Below the pieces are notes generated by a model that had not been told where the DNA came from, ran no database searches, and saw nothing but the letters and a program-made list of their open reading frames with translations. Both the position numbers and the translations under genes were made by a program. A stretch of DNA of 64,000 nucleotides from Microbacterium lacus (lineage in GTDB: Bacteria; Actinomycetota; Actinomycetes; Actinomycetales; Microbacteriaceae). Position 1 is the stretch's first letter; the number at the start of each line of letters is the position of its first letter. Shown piece after piece: positions 15,312-25,349 of this stretch. The stretch covers positions 247,373 to 311,372 of the forward strand of contig NZ_NMUM01000022.1 in NCBI RefSeq assembly GCF_002812805.1, read 5' to 3'.

Positions 15312-16799
15312 TTACGCGTTGGGGGCGCTGGGGGCGCCGGATGAGCCACCCGAACGGCGGCGACGACGGCGACGCGACGGCGCGGGCCGTCCATCGTGGT
15401 GCTCGCTGCCGCCACCATCGTGCGTTCCGCCGCCCTCGGCGCGCGGCGCCTCAGTACCGGCGCTCGACGCAGCGGTGGGTGCGGCGGATGCAGCGGTGCC
15501 TTCGCCGCTCTCACCCGAACGCGAACGTGAACGGGAGCGCCGCGGGCGGTCGCCGGCGGGCGCTGCGGAACGTTCCCGCGGCTCCTGCGTCTTGACGGCG
15601 GCCGTGCGGGGTGCGGTCGTGAGCCGTCCCTTGGTGCCCGCCGGGATGTCCAGGTCGGTGAAGAGGTGCGGGCTGGAGGAGTAGGTCTCGGTCGGCTCGG
15701 GCTGACCGAACTCCAGTGCTCGGTTGATGAGCGCCCACTTGTGCAGGTCATCCCAGTCCACGAACGTGACCGCGATGCCCGTCTTTCCGGCGCGACCCGT
15801 GCGGCCCGCGCGGTGCAGGTAGGTCTTCTCGTCGTCGGGGATCGTGTGGTTGATCACGTGCGTGACGTCGTCGACGTCGATGCCGCGTGCGGCGACGTCG
15901 GTGGCGATCAAGACATCCTTCTTGCCCGCCTTGAACGCGGCCATCGAGCGCTCGCGCGCCTCCTGGCTCATGTCACCGTGCACGGATGCGGTGTTGAAGC
16001 CGCGATCGCCGAGTTCGTCCGACAGGCGCTGGGCGGCACGCTTGGTGCGCGTGAAGATCACGCTCTTGCCGCGACCCTCGGACTGCAGGATGCGGGCGAT
16101 GACCTCGTCCTTGTCGAGCGAGTGAGCCCGATACACGAGGTGCTTGATGTTGGCCTGCGTCAGGCCCTCGTCGGGGTCGGTCGCGCGGATGTGAATGGGG
16201 TTCGTCATGAAGCGACGAGCAAGCGCGACGATCGGGCCGGGCATCGTGGCCGAGAACAACTGCGTGTGGCGGATCTGCGAGACCTTGGTGATGATCTTCT
16301 CGATGTCGGGCAAGAACCCGAGGTCGAGCATCTTGTCGGCCTCGTCCAGCACGACCTCGGTCGCATTCGAGAGGTCGAGCAGGCGCTGGTTGTTGAGGTC
16401 GATGAGGCGCCCCGGGGTGCCGACGACGATCTGCGCGCCGGCCTTCAGCTGGTCGATCTGACCCTCGTACGCCTTGCCGCCGTAGATCGCAACGACGCTC
16501 GTCGAACGGTTCGAGGTCAGCATGTCCATGTCCTCATAGACCTGGACGGCCAGTTCGCGCGTCGGGACGACGATGAGCGCCTTGACGCCGGGGGAGGGGT
16601 CGAGCCCGAGACGCTGGACGACGGGGATGCCGAAGCCGAACGTCTTTCCGGTGCCCGTCTTGGCCTGACCGATGATGTCCTGACCCGGTAGACCGAGGGG
16701 GATCGTCTGCTCCTGGATCGGGAAGGCATCGATAATGCCTTTCGCCGCGAGGGCGTCGACGATGTCTTGATCGACACCGAGTTCGGCGAAGGTCGTCAC
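15312..16799 (-). CDS. DEAD-box RNA helicase
   Basis: A 495-residue ATP-dependent RNA helicase. It has the Q-motif region (FAELGVDQDIVDALAAKGI...PIQEQTI), motif I AKTGTGKT at 46-53, motif Ia PTRELAVQV, TPGRL, motif II DEAD in VVLDEADKMLDLGF, motif III SAT, and motif VI HRAGRTGRAGKTG. A basic Arg/Ser-rich C-terminal tail (about 395-495) probably binds RNA. GTG 16799 starts the conserved part; longer frames upstream have no family resemblance. A TAGGCT box on the minus strand near 16922-16927 would give a leader of about 115 nt, a feature of cold-shock helicase genes, but this is inference. Confidence 0.93.
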   Translation of the reverse strand: MTTFAELGVDQDIVDALAAKGIIDAFPIQEQTIPLGLPGQDIIGQAKTGTGKTFGFGIPVVQRLGLDPSPGVKALIVVPTRELAVQVYEDMDMLTSNRSTSVVAIYGGKAYEGQIDQLKAGAQIVVGTPGRLIDLNNQRLLDLSNATEVVLDEADKMLDLGFLPDIEKIITKVSQIRHTQLFSATMPGPIVALARRFMTNPIHIRATDPDEGLTQANIKHLVYRAHSLDKDEVIARILQSEGRGKSVIFTRTKRAAQRLSDELGDRGFNTASVHGDMSQEARERSMAAFKAGKKDVLIATDVAARGIDVDDVTHVINHTIPDDEKTYLHRAGRTGRAGKTGIAVTFVDWDDLHKWALINRALEFGQPEPTETYSSSPHLFTDLDIPAGTKGRLTTAPRTAAVKTQEPRERSAAPAGDRPRRSRSRSRSGESGEGTAASAAPTAASSAGTEAPRAEGGGTHDGGGSEHHDGRPAPSRRRRRRRSGGSSGAPSAPNA

Positions 16800-17011
16800 A
16801 ATATGAGCCTGTCCGGCAGTGAGATGCTGCCTGGGTGCTTGCCCCGTAGGGCAGAAAGGGTTATCCACGCCCTTCACTCAGCCACAGGCGCGGGGTCCCG
16901 ATCCGACGCCGGGACGATGCCCAGCCTACCCGAGGCTCTCCGGCACGCCTCTTCCGCCACTCCCCGCGCATGCCACGGACGGTCGCGCGCCCCCGCGGCT
17001 AGGCTGATCCC

Positions 17012-17728
17012 GTGTTCAATTGGTTGCGCCGGCGGCGCACGCCGCGTCGCGTGCTGACCCTCCGATCCCGGGGCGAGTCATCGGGCGCCACCCGCGTCGA
17101 TTTCTCCGAACTCGCACCGGACGTGCAGACCTTCCTGGGCCAGGCCGCTTATCTGCAACTCGGATATTTCGAGACGCTCACGCAACTGATCACCTCGACG
17201 CCGGAGTTGGCGCAGAAAGAAGCGCTGTCGCGGGCCGCGGGTGCGGCGCTCACGAAGCATCAGGCGATCGTTTCGCTCATCCGCGATCGGAACGAAGACC
17301 CCACCACCGTGATGCTGCCCTTCCGTGAGCAGCTCGATGCGTTCCGTCGTGTCACGAGCGGCGAGCGTCCGATGGAGACGCTGCTGAGCGTGCACCTGAC
17401 CGCGGGGCTACTCGACGACTTCTACCACGCGCTCGCCTCGACCTACGGGGATACCGGGCGACGGGTATCCGTGATCCTCGAAGCCGACGACGATCGTGGC
17501 GCGATCGTCGAGATCATCGGGGCGACGATCGCGAGCGACGAGGAATGGCGTTCGCTGCTGTCGATGTGGGGGCGGCGCCTGGTCGGCGACACCCTGCTCG
17601 TCGCGCGGGCAGCGCTCACGACATCCGTCGGTCTCGATCGTGCCGCCGAAGAGAAGGTCGAGCCGGTGTTCACCGAGCTCATGGCCGCGCACTCGCGACG
17701 GATGGATGCGGTCGGCCTCAACGCCTGA
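17012..17728 (+). CDS. Ferritin-like fold protein (MiaE-like)
   Basis: A 238-residue, mostly helical protein after a basic N-terminus (FNWLRRRRTPRR). The body matches the actinobacterial ferritin-like fold family found beside DUF3107 and DEAD-box helicase genes: LGQAAYLQLGYFETLTQL, AAGAALTKHQAIVSLI and LDDFYHALASTYGD. The usual diiron Glu/His ligands are only partly evident (E in YFETL, H in LTKHQ, D/E around 130-150), so metal binding is uncertain. GTG 17012 follows TAGGCT by 6 nt. Its 3' end overlaps the convergent gene by 11 bp. Confidence 0.75.
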   Translation: MFNWLRRRRTPRRVLTLRSRGESSGATRVDFSELAPDVQTFLGQAAYLQLGYFETLTQLITSTPELAQKEALSRAAGAALTKHQAIVSLIRDRNEDPTTVMLPFREQLDAFRRVTSGERPMETLLSVHLTAGLLDDFYHALASTYGDTGRRVSVILEADDDRGAIVEIIGATIASDEEWRSLLSMWGRRLVGDTLLVARAALTTSVGLDRAAEEKVEPVFTELMAAHSRRMDAVGLNA

Positions 17729-18035
17729 GCCGCGTCCGCGAGCTTCTCAGGCGATCTTGAGGCGCGCGCTCGCGCTCGTCGTGCACGGCCCGGGCGCGAG
17801 ACACGACGAGGATGACCAGAGCGGTCACGGCGGCCGGAATCAGGATTGACGCTACCCACAGCCAGGGGTTGCTCTCGGCAAGACCCAGCCAGGTCAGACT
17901 CGTGTAGATCACGGCAGCGATCGCCGCCTCCAGCAGGGGTGCCAGCGCGACACCGCGCGTCGGGCGCAACGGCACAGTGAAGTGCAGTGCCAACCCGATC
18001 GCGACGGCCGCGACCAGCGCGAGGACGATCAGCAT
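17718..18035 (-). CDS. Small integral membrane protein of unknown function
   Basis: A 105-residue protein with three predicted helices (LIVLALVAAVAIGLALHF, LAPLLEAAIAAVIYTSLTWL, WLWVASILIPAAVTALVILV) and a basic Arg-rich tail. I do not recognise a named family. It starts one base after the DUF3107 stop (TGA-C-ATG), so the two genes form an operon. The product may be a small partner protein; no motif suggests an activity. Confidence 0.65.
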   Translation of the reverse strand: MLIVLALVAAVAIGLALHFTVPLRPTRGVALAPLLEAAIAAVIYTSLTWLGLAESNPWLWVASILIPAAVTALVILVVSRARAVHDERERAPQDRLRSSRTRLRR

Positions 18036-18036
18036 G

Positions 18037-18261
18037 TCAGCCGACGAAACCGATGCGGCGTGCCTCTTCGGTGCCGAGCTCGACGTACGCGAGGGACGCG
18101 GTCGGGACGATGTAGGAATTGCCCTTGGAATCGGCGAAGGAGACGTGCGAAGCGGATGCGTCGAGCGCCTTCGCGACGGAGGCGCGGACGGTCTCGGCGG
18201 ACTCGGACGTCTCGAAGTTCAGCTCACGGCCGGTGTTGGCGATGCCGATGCGAATCTCCAC
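18037..18261 (-). CDS. DUF3107 small protein
   Basis: A 74-residue protein (MEIRIGIANTGRELNFETSE...VPTASLAYVELGTEEARRIGFVG) of the actinobacterial DUF3107 family; the alpha/beta fold is conserved but the function is unknown. It starts at GTG 18261 with GAGAGG upstream. A TAGAGT box on the minus strand near 18312-18317 is a possible promoter; the leader carries one copy of the 15-bp unit seen in tandem at 10994-11053. It is divergent from adnA, as in related genomes. Confidence 0.9.
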   Translation of the reverse strand: MEIRIGIANTGRELNFETSESAETVRASVAKALDASASHVSFADSKGNSYIVPTASLAYVELGTEEARRIGFVG

Positions 18262-18432
18262 GGGTGACTGCCTCTCTGCTCTTCGGGCACGACGCCCGAC
18301 TGCTCTGAAACTCTACGACACGGGTGGGACAGGGCCGCCCGGCTCGGTCACGCTGAGGGCGAACGCGCGCCTTCCGTGCCGCGCGGGGGCGGTCGGACGG
18401 TCGGTGTCGGGAGCCCGCGTTAGCGTGGGGGG

Positions 18433-21400
18433 ATGAGCATGAATGGCGGCGGGGCCGACGGCCTCGACGCGGCACAGGCCGCCGTCGTCATGTTGCCCCC
18501 GGATGCATCGGGCGTCGTCATCGGGGCGCCCGGCACCGGCAAGACCGAGGCCCTGATCGCGCGCGCGGCGCGGCTGCTCACCTCCGCGAGCGTGGGTGTC
18601 GACGAGGTGCTCGTGCTCACCCCCACCCGCCAGACGGCCACGGCCCTGCGCGACCGGCTCGCGCTCGTGGGCGGGGTGGCAACACCGGGGCCCTTGGCCC
18701 GTTCGATGGCGTCCTTCGCGTTCCAGCTCGTCCGTGCCGTGGTGGTGCAGGGTGGTGGTGAGCAGGGAGGCGGTGAACCCCCGCGTCTGCTCACGGCGCC
18801 GGACCAGGACCGCATCATCGCCGAGCTGCTCGCGGGAGACGAACGGGATGCCGAGCGCGGTGTCACCCGGTGGCCCGCGTCTCTCGGCCCCGCGGTGCGG
18901 GCATCGCGCACGTTCCGCGCTGAGCTGCGTGCCCTACTCGCAGAGTGCACGGAGCGCGGCATCGGTCCCGCAGAGCTGGCGGCCGCGGGGCGGCGCCTCG
19001 GGCGCCAGGCGTGGGTGAGCGCGGCGGAGTTCATGACCGACTACCGATTCACGGTGGGCGCGATGCGCTCCGACCACCGCGATCCGGCCGAGCTGTTGCG
19101 TGAGGCAGCGGCGATCCTCGCGACCGCACCGGCGGGCGCGGCGGGTGAGGCGCTGCTCGGCCCCCCGGCTCGGCTGCGCGTCGTGCTGGTCGATGATGCC
19201 CAAGAGCTCACGCGCGGGGGGATGGCGATGCTTCGCGGGTTGCGGGCGCGAGGCGTTGCGGTGCTGGCCTTCGGTGATCCGGACATCGGGTCCGGCTCGT
19301 TTCGCGGAGCGTCGCCCGAGCTTTTCGCGCGCCTCTGCGACGCGCTCGGCACGCTTCACGTGCTGGACGATCAGCACCGGTCGACCCCGGCTCTGACCCG
19401 GATAGCGCGCGAGGTGACGTCGGCGATCGGAGCATCCGGACGCGTCGAACATCGTCGGGCGCCCGGGCCCGAGCTCGCGCCGGACGCCCGAGTGCGGACG
19501 ATCATCGCGCCGAGCCCGCACGAAGAGATCGATCGCATCGCGCGGGTGCTGCGGGAGTGGCACATCGTCGACGAGATCCCGTGGTCGGCGCTCGCCGTAG
19601 TGGCCCATGACACCCGCCAGGTCGGCGAACTCGAGGCCGAACTGGCCGCGCGCGAGGTGCCCACCCGTTCGTCCAGCCTGCCGCGGCCGCTCGGCAGCGA
19701 GGGCGTGGTGCGCGACCTCGTGCAGCTGGTGCGGCTCGGCATGAGCGCGCCGGCAACGCGAGATTCCGAAGCGTTGGCAGCGGTTTTGCTCTCACCCTTC
19801 GGCGGACTCGACGCGGTCGGACTCCGGCGTCTTCGCGCGCGTCTGCGGCACGCCGAACTGGCCGACGGTGGTACCCGCCCGGCCCGGGAGTTGCTGCACG
19901 AGGCGATGGCGAACCCCCTCGATCTGACTTTGCTCGACACGCCCGAGGCCCGAGCGGCCGAGCGCTTGGCCACGACTCTGCGGGTGCTGCACGACGACGC
20001 CCAGCGCGGTGCCACGGTGCACGATCTGCTGTGGGTCGCGTGGGATCGTGCGCGGGATGGTGGGGGTCGCCCGCTGGCTCGTGTCTGGCACGAGCTCGCC
20101 ACGACGCCCGGCACGCTGTCCGCAGAAAGCGGTCACGCGCTCGACGCACTCGTGGCGCTGTTCGATGCCGCCAAGCGTTTTGTCGAGACCACCCCGAACG
20201 AGGCCCCCGAAGCGTTTCTCCGTCGCATGGTCGACAGCGAGGTGCCCGAAGACATGCTGACCTCGCCGGATGTCGCCGAGACGGTGTCGCTGCTCACACC
20301 GGCGGCGGCCCTCGGCAAGCAGTTCGAGGGGATCGTCATCGCGGGCGTGCAAGACGGTGTGTGGCCGAACGTGCGTCTGCGCGGCGGCCTGCTCGATACC
20401 TGGCGGCTCGCCGAGATCGGCGGGGGTTCTGCGGCGGATGCGTCCGCGGGCTCCGAGGCGACGGACACGCTCGACCGGCGCCGTGCGGCGCTTCACGACG
20501 AGTTGCGGCTGCTGGTCCGCGCCGTGTCTCGAGCACGCAGTCGCCTCGCGGTGACAGCCGTCGACGACGATGATCGGGGCCCGAGTCCGCTGCTCAGCTT
20601 CTTCCCCGAACCCGACGACGTGGATGATCCGTCCGGTGCAGCGGAGCATCCGCTCACCCTGCGCGGGCTCGTGGCCCAGCATCGGCGGGCGCTCACGACG
20701 CCTGTGGCCCCCGCCCCGGTGCGCGCGCACGCGGCCGGTCAGCTCGTCGTGCTCGCCCGTGCGGGAGTACCCGGCGCGGCGCCACACCAGTGGTACGGCC
20801 TGGCCGAGGCATCCTCGAACGCTCCGCTGCGTGACCCCGCCCGCGCGCCGGTGCACGTCTCACCGTCGAAGCTCGATGCGTTCGACGCGTGCGGCCTGGA
20901 CTGGGCGATCCGCGCCCTCGGTGGGGACACGCGTTCGTGGTCGGCGGGGGTCGGAACGATCCTGCACGCGGCCATGGAAGAGGTTCCGGGCGGCGACCGC
21001 GACGCGCTGCAGGCCGTGGTCGATGGGCGCTGGGGCGAGCTCGACTTCGAGGCGCCGTGGATGTCACGCAAGGAGCACGCGTGGGCGGGGGTGCTCGTGG
21101 ACCGACTGCACGCATATCTCGAGCGCTTCCACCGCGAAGAGGGCCGCGCGGTCGGCGCCGAGGCGCGCTTCCGCCTCGCGATCGACATGGATTCCGCCGC
21201 GAGCGCCGCAGACGGTGGCGAGATGGCGCCGGATGTCTGGGCCATCCGAGACGAGCCCCGCCTCGAAACGGAACCGAGCATTCCCGAGGGACGCAGACTG
21301 GCGCTGCTCAGCGGATCGGTGGATCGCATCGAGGTCTATCCGCCCGGCCGGGGCGAAGCGCTGGATCCCGGGGACGCGGACGGCTCGGAGCGGGTGGTCG

Positions 21401-21762
21401 TCGTCGATCTCAAGACGGGGCGCTCGGAAGACAAGGTCACCGATGAGAAGGTCGCGGAAGACGCACAGCTGGCGGCCTACCAACTCGCTCTGCTCGAGGG
21501 GTTGCTGCCCGGAGCCGACCCGACGGCGAATGCGGGCGCCCGGCTGCTCGTCCTGTCGAAGACCCTGAAGAACACGCACTACCGCCTCGCGCGCCAAGCA
21601 CCCATGGATGCCGCACGTCGCACGTCGTTCCTCCGCACCATCATCGACGTGGCCGAGGGGATGTCGTCCGACCGGTTCGATGCGAACCTCGACACGCATT
21701 GCACGACGGATCGCTTCGCCGTCTGCCGAATCCACACGATCAAGGCGGTGTCGGCCTCGTGA
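18433..21762 (+). CDS. adnA: AdnA-like helicase-nuclease subunit
   Basis: A 1109-residue UvrD-superfamily motor fused to a C-terminal RecB-type nuclease; the AdnAB dimer resects double-strand breaks in actinobacteria. Walker A is GAPGTGKT at 31-38. The Walker B region reads LRVVLVDDAQELT near 250, with DDAQ instead of the active DExQ, consistent with the weak AdnA motor. The nuclease motif VVVDLKTGRSEDK near 988-1000 and QLAAYQLAL near 1017 supply the acidic/Lys site. An iron-sulfur Cys cluster is suggested by Cys in CGLDW and in HCTTDRFAVCRIH at the end. ATG 18433 is 6 nt after TAGCGT. It overlaps adnB by 4 nt. It might be named RecB-like in some pipelines. Confidence 0.83.
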   Translation: MSMNGGGADGLDAAQAAVVMLPPDASGVVIGAPGTGKTEALIARAARLLTSASVGVDEVLVLTPTRQTATALRDRLALVGGVATPGPLARSMASFAFQLVRAVVVQGGGEQGGGEPPRLLTAPDQDRIIAELLAGDERDAERGVTRWPASLGPAVRASRTFRAELRALLAECTERGIGPAELAAAGRRLGRQAWVSAAEFMTDYRFTVGAMRSDHRDPAELLREAAAILATAPAGAAGEALLGPPARLRVVLVDDAQELTRGGMAMLRGLRARGVAVLAFGDPDIGSGSFRGASPELFARLCDALGTLHVLDDQHRSTPALTRIAREVTSAIGASGRVEHRRAPGPELAPDARVRTIIAPSPHEEIDRIARVLREWHIVDEIPWSALAVVAHDTRQVGELEAELAAREVPTRSSSLPRPLGSEGVVRDLVQLVRLGMSAPATRDSEALAAVLLSPFGGLDAVGLRRLRARLRHAELADGGTRPARELLHEAMANPLDLTLLDTPEARAAERLATTLRVLHDDAQRGATVHDLLWVAWDRARDGGGRPLARVWHELATTPGTLSAESGHALDALVALFDAAKRFVETTPNEAPEAFLRRMVDSEVPEDMLTSPDVAETVSLLTPAAALGKQFEGIVIAGVQDGVWPNVRLRGGLLDTWRLAEIGGGSAADASAGSEATDTLDRRRAALHDELRLLVRAVSRARSRLAVTAVDDDDRGPSPLLSFFPEPDDVDDPSGAAEHPLTLRGLVAQHRRALTTPVAPAPVRAHAAGQLVVLARAGVPGAAPHQWYGLAEASSNAPLRDPARAPVHVSPSKLDAFDACGLDWAIRALGGDTRSWSAGVGTILHAAMEEVPGGDRDALQAVVDGRWGELDFEAPWMSRKEHAWAGVLVDRLHAYLERFHREEGRAVGAEARFRLAIDMDSAASAADGGEMAPDVWAIRDEPRLETEPSIPEGRRLALLSGSVDRIEVYPPGRGEALDPGDADGSERVVVVDLKTGRSEDKVTDEKVAEDAQLAAYQLALLEGLLPGADPTANAGARLLVLSKTLKNTHYRLARQAPMDAARRTSFLRTIIDVAEGMSSDRFDANLDTHCTTDRFAVCRIHTIKAVSAS

Positions 21763-24700
21763 GCGCGTTCGTGTCGGCTGCCACCGCGTCTTCGTCGTCG
21801 CCGTCTTCGTCATCATTGCGAAGCACTGAATGGCCGGGCCGCCTGGGTCTGTCGGCCCCGGTCTTGTCGGCGGCCCTGGGACTGCCCGACCCCACGCCCG
21901 ATCAGCGCGCCGTGATCGAGGCGCCGCCCAGCCCCGCGCTCGTCGTGGCAGGAGCGGGCAGCGGTAAAACCGAGACGATGTCGGGGCGGGTCGTCTGGCT
22001 CGTCGCGAACGGGCACGTGCGGCGGGACGAGGTGCTCGGGCTGACGTTCACCCGCAAGGCCGCGGGCGAGTTGGCCGAGCGAATCGATCAGCGGTTGGCG
22101 GGCATTGACGAGTTCGGGCGGCGGGGACTCCTCCCGTACCTCGAGGCGCTCGCGGCGGACGGCACCCTCGCGACGTTCTGGGCGAGGGCGGGCGCGCTGC
22201 CCGCCCGCGCACGGCGCGCCGAGCTGATCGCCTTCGTCGACGGCCTCGCTGAGACGCTCGGCGCCGTGCCTCCGGAGCAGGATGCGGCGGGCGAGGCCCT
22301 GTTGTCGCGGCCCCGCGTGTCGACCTATAACGCATTCGCCGACGCGATCGTGCGCGAGCATGGTCCACGGATCGGGCGTGACCCGGATGCCGCGCTCATG
22401 AGCCAGTCCGGATCGTGGCTGCTCGCGCGGCGGGTGGTCGTGGCGTCCGAGGACGAGCGCCTCTCCGAGCGCGGTGAGGCCTTTGCGAGTGTCGTCGATG
22501 CCGTGCACCGCCTTGCCGGTGAGCTTCTCGATAACCGCGTCGATGCCGAGAGTGTGGCCCGCTTCGGTGACGAGTGGGCCACGGCCCTCGAGCCGCTGAC
22601 GAACCCCGCGCTCGCCCATCCCGGAGACATCGAGAAATTCCACGCGGCGATGAGCGGTCTACCCGTTCTCGCGGGACTGGTGAACGACTACGCCACCCGC
22701 AAGCGAGCCGAAGACACCCTCGATTTTGCCGATCAGGTAGCCGGCGCGCTCGAGATCATCGAGCGCGCGCCCGAAGTTGCCGACCAGCTTCGCGAGCAGT
22801 ACCGCGTCGTGCTGCTCGACGAATATCAGGACACCTCGGTCATCCAGACGCGCCTGCTCGCGAAAGTTTTCCGAGACTCCGCGGTCATGGCCGTCGGTGA
22901 CCCCAATCAGTCGATCTACGGATGGCGCGGAGCATCCGCGGACAATCTCGGCGCTTTTCCGGGCGCCTTCGCACACGGCACCGATTGCGGTCGGTTCAGC
23001 CTGATGGTCAGTTGGCGGAACGACCTCAGCATCCTGACCGCCGCGAACCGGCTCGTGGCGGGAGCGGAGCATCGCGGGGTGCCGGTGGGTGCTCTGGGGG
23101 CACGACCCGGTGCCGCGGAGGGGCGGGTCGAGTGTCGATTCGAGAAGACGATCGACGACGAAGCGGATGCGGTCGCGCGCTGGTTCGTCGAGGTGCGAGC
23201 GCGGCATGACTCTGCTGAAAAGGCGGGGGCCCAGGCCGAATCCGGCAGTCCCCGGGCCCACTCTGGCGCCGTGCTGTTCCGCACCAAGCGGCACATGAAT
23301 GCATTCGCCGAGGCGTTGGCGCGGCATGACGTGCCACACCGCATCCTCGGACTCGGCGGGCTGCTGACAACACCCGAAGTCGTCGACGTCGTCGCCGCAC
23401 TCCGGGTCGTCCACGACCCCTCGCAGGGGTCGTCGCTGATTCGTCTGCTGTCGGGGCCGCGCTTCGCGATCGGCGTGGCCGACCTCGCCGCCTTGCACGC
23501 CCTGGCGGATGCGCTCGCAAAGCGCGACGGTTCGCTCGTGCCGCTCCCGGCCGAACTGGTCGCACGCGTGCGTGGTTCGGCCGGCGCCGACGAACAGCCA
23601 TCGCTCGTTGATGCGCTCGAGTTCGTCCGCACGGTACGCGACGACTACCGCCTCCTCGCCGACATCACGCCCGCCGGGCGCGCTCGCCTGCGCGAGGCGG
23701 GGGAGATGCTCGGGCGTCTGCGGCGGGCCGTGGCTCAGCCGATCCCCGATCTCATCCGCACGATCGAGCTCGAGCTGCGCCTCGACATCGAGCTGGCGGC
23801 GAACGAAACGCGGGGGCCCGCGCGCGTCGCGGCGGCGCAGCTGCGTGCTTTCCTCGACGAGGTGCGCGCCTTCCTGACGGCGGATGAGCGCGGCTCGATC
23901 AGCAGTCTGCTCGCCTGGCTCGATCACGCGGAAGAGACCGACGAGCTCATGCCGCGTCCGGAGCCTCCGCAGCCGGGAGTCGTGCAGCTGCTGACCGTGC
24001 ACGGCTCGAAGGGCCTCGAGTGGGATGCGGTGGCGGTTGTCCGTCTCGTGCAGGACGAACTACCCAAGGCCCCGCGTTCGGTCGCCGGATGGCTCGGTTT
24101 CGGCGTGCTGCCCTATGCATTCCGCGGCGACCGGGATGCGCTGCCCGTTTTGGACTGGCGCCCGGGCGCAGATCCCGAGCGCGCCGCGTTACGGAAGGCC
24201 ATCGCGGCCTATCGCGACGGTGTGCGCGACCACCAGAAGGCCGAGGAGCGGCGCCTCGCCTACGTAGCCGTCACGCGGGCTCGTTCGGACCTGCTGCTGA
24301 CGGGATCGCAGTGGGGTGGGCAGAGCAAACCTCGCGACCCCAGCCCGTATCTCGCCGAAATGGTCGAGGCGCTCGGGATGCCGCCGATCGAGCCCGCCGA
24401 CCCCGGCGATAACCCGTATGTCGAACGGGGCGGACAGGTGCTCTCGTGGCCCCTCGACCCGCTCGGTGCGCGGGGCCCCATCGTGCGCGCCGCCGCGGCG
24501 AGCGTCGAGAACGCGGCAACACGTGCCGATCCCGAACCGGATGAGCTGCTCGCGCGCCTGCTCGCCGAGCGCGATCTGCGTGCGAAGGGGCCCAGCCATG
24601 CGGCGCCGACGCGAATCCCCGCATCCCGCTTCAAGGACTTCGTGACGGACTACTCGGGAACCGTTGCCGCCATTGCGCGCCCCATGCCCGAGCGGCCGTA

Positions 24701-25349
24701 CCGGCAGACGCGGCTTGGCACGCTGTTCCACTCGTGGGTCGAGCATCGGTCGGGTCGGAGCGGCGCCGGTGCGTCAACCGATGACGCGCTGTGGGAGCGT
24801 GACGACGATCCGACCGACTCCGAGGCATCCGCCGAAGACGCCGCGGACCTCGAGCGACTTCGCGCGAACTTCGAGCGGTCGGAATGGGGGTCGTTGCAGC
24901 CCCTCGAGGTCGAAACCGAGATCGACTTCGCCCTGGCCGAGACGGATGGACCCGGACGCGTCGTTATCTGCAAGCTCGATGCCGTTTATCGTCGCCACGA
25001 TCGCGGGGGCCGCATCGAGATCGTGGACTGGAAGACGGGGCGCCCGCCGCGGACGGCGGCGGAGCGGGAAGAGCGGATGCTGCAGCTCGCCCTCTACCGC
25101 GTGGCCTATCACAAGGCCCGCGGCATCCCCCTGGATCAGATCGACGTCGTCCTGTACTACGTGGGCGACGATCTCATCCTGCGGGGTGACCGGCTCTACT
25201 CCGAGGCCGACCTCGCCCAGCGCTGGAAGGCGGCACGCGAGGCTCGTGCTGCCTCGATCTCCTCGTCCGGGTCAGCCGGATCAGAGGTGTCCGCATCAGT
25301 GTCGTCCGAAATCGCGGGATCGGCCGCGGCACCCGATCCGGACGCCTGA
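21759..25349 (+). CDS. adnB: AdnB-like helicase-nuclease subunit
   Basis: A 1196-residue partner of AdnA with an intact UvrD motor. Walker A is AGAGSGKTE near 63-71, motif Ia is LTFTRKAAGELAERI, Walker B is VVLLDEYQDTS near 350, motif III is VGDPNQSIYGWRGA, motif V is LLTVHGSKGLEWD near 745 and motif VI is LAYVAVTRARSDL near 832. The C-terminal nuclease has EIVDWKTGR near 1087 and LQLALYRVAY near 1108. GTG 21759 overlaps the adnA stop (GTGA). The last about 50 codons are low complexity (Ser/Ala-rich) and overlap the convergent kinase-like gene by 154 bp. Confidence 0.87.
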   Translation: MSAFVSAATASSSSPSSSSLRSTEWPGRLGLSAPVLSAALGLPDPTPDQRAVIEAPPSPALVVAGAGSGKTETMSGRVVWLVANGHVRRDEVLGLTFTRKAAGELAERIDQRLAGIDEFGRRGLLPYLEALAADGTLATFWARAGALPARARRAELIAFVDGLAETLGAVPPEQDAAGEALLSRPRVSTYNAFADAIVREHGPRIGRDPDAALMSQSGSWLLARRVVVASEDERLSERGEAFASVVDAVHRLAGELLDNRVDAESVARFGDEWATALEPLTNPALAHPGDIEKFHAAMSGLPVLAGLVNDYATRKRAEDTLDFADQVAGALEIIERAPEVADQLREQYRVVLLDEYQDTSVIQTRLLAKVFRDSAVMAVGDPNQSIYGWRGASADNLGAFPGAFAHGTDCGRFSLMVSWRNDLSILTAANRLVAGAEHRGVPVGALGARPGAAEGRVECRFEKTIDDEADAVARWFVEVRARHDSAEKAGAQAESGSPRAHSGAVLFRTKRHMNAFAEALARHDVPHRILGLGGLLTTPEVVDVVAALRVVHDPSQGSSLIRLLSGPRFAIGVADLAALHALADALAKRDGSLVPLPAELVARVRGSAGADEQPSLVDALEFVRTVRDDYRLLADITPAGRARLREAGEMLGRLRRAVAQPIPDLIRTIELELRLDIELAANETRGPARVAAAQLRAFLDEVRAFLTADERGSISSLLAWLDHAEETDELMPRPEPPQPGVVQLLTVHGSKGLEWDAVAVVRLVQDELPKAPRSVAGWLGFGVLPYAFRGDRDALPVLDWRPGADPERAALRKAIAAYRDGVRDHQKAEERRLAYVAVTRARSDLLLTGSQWGGQSKPRDPSPYLAEMVEALGMPPIEPADPGDNPYVERGGQVLSWPLDPLGARGPIVRAAAASVENAATRADPEPDELLARLLAERDLRAKGPSHAAPTRIPASRFKDFVTDYSGTVAAIARPMPERPYRQTRLGTLFHSWVEHRSGRSGAGASTDDALWERDDDPTDSEASAEDAADLERLRANFERSEWGSLQPLEVETEIDFALAETDGPGRVVICKLDAVYRRHDRGGRIEIVDWKTGRPPRTAAEREERMLQLALYRVAYHKARGIPLDQIDVVLYYVGDDLILRGDRLYSEADLAQRWKAAREARAASISSSGSAGSEVSASVSSEIAGSAAAPDPDA

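Noticed and set aside
16861..16869. DnaA box or replication origin (TTATCCACG)
   Set aside because: A single 9-mer match with no cluster of boxes, no dnaA/dnaN genes nearby and no AT-rich region.
22659..24002. 447-codon minus-strand frame inside adnB
   Set aside because: Antisense shadow; adnB carries all helicase motifs across this stretch.
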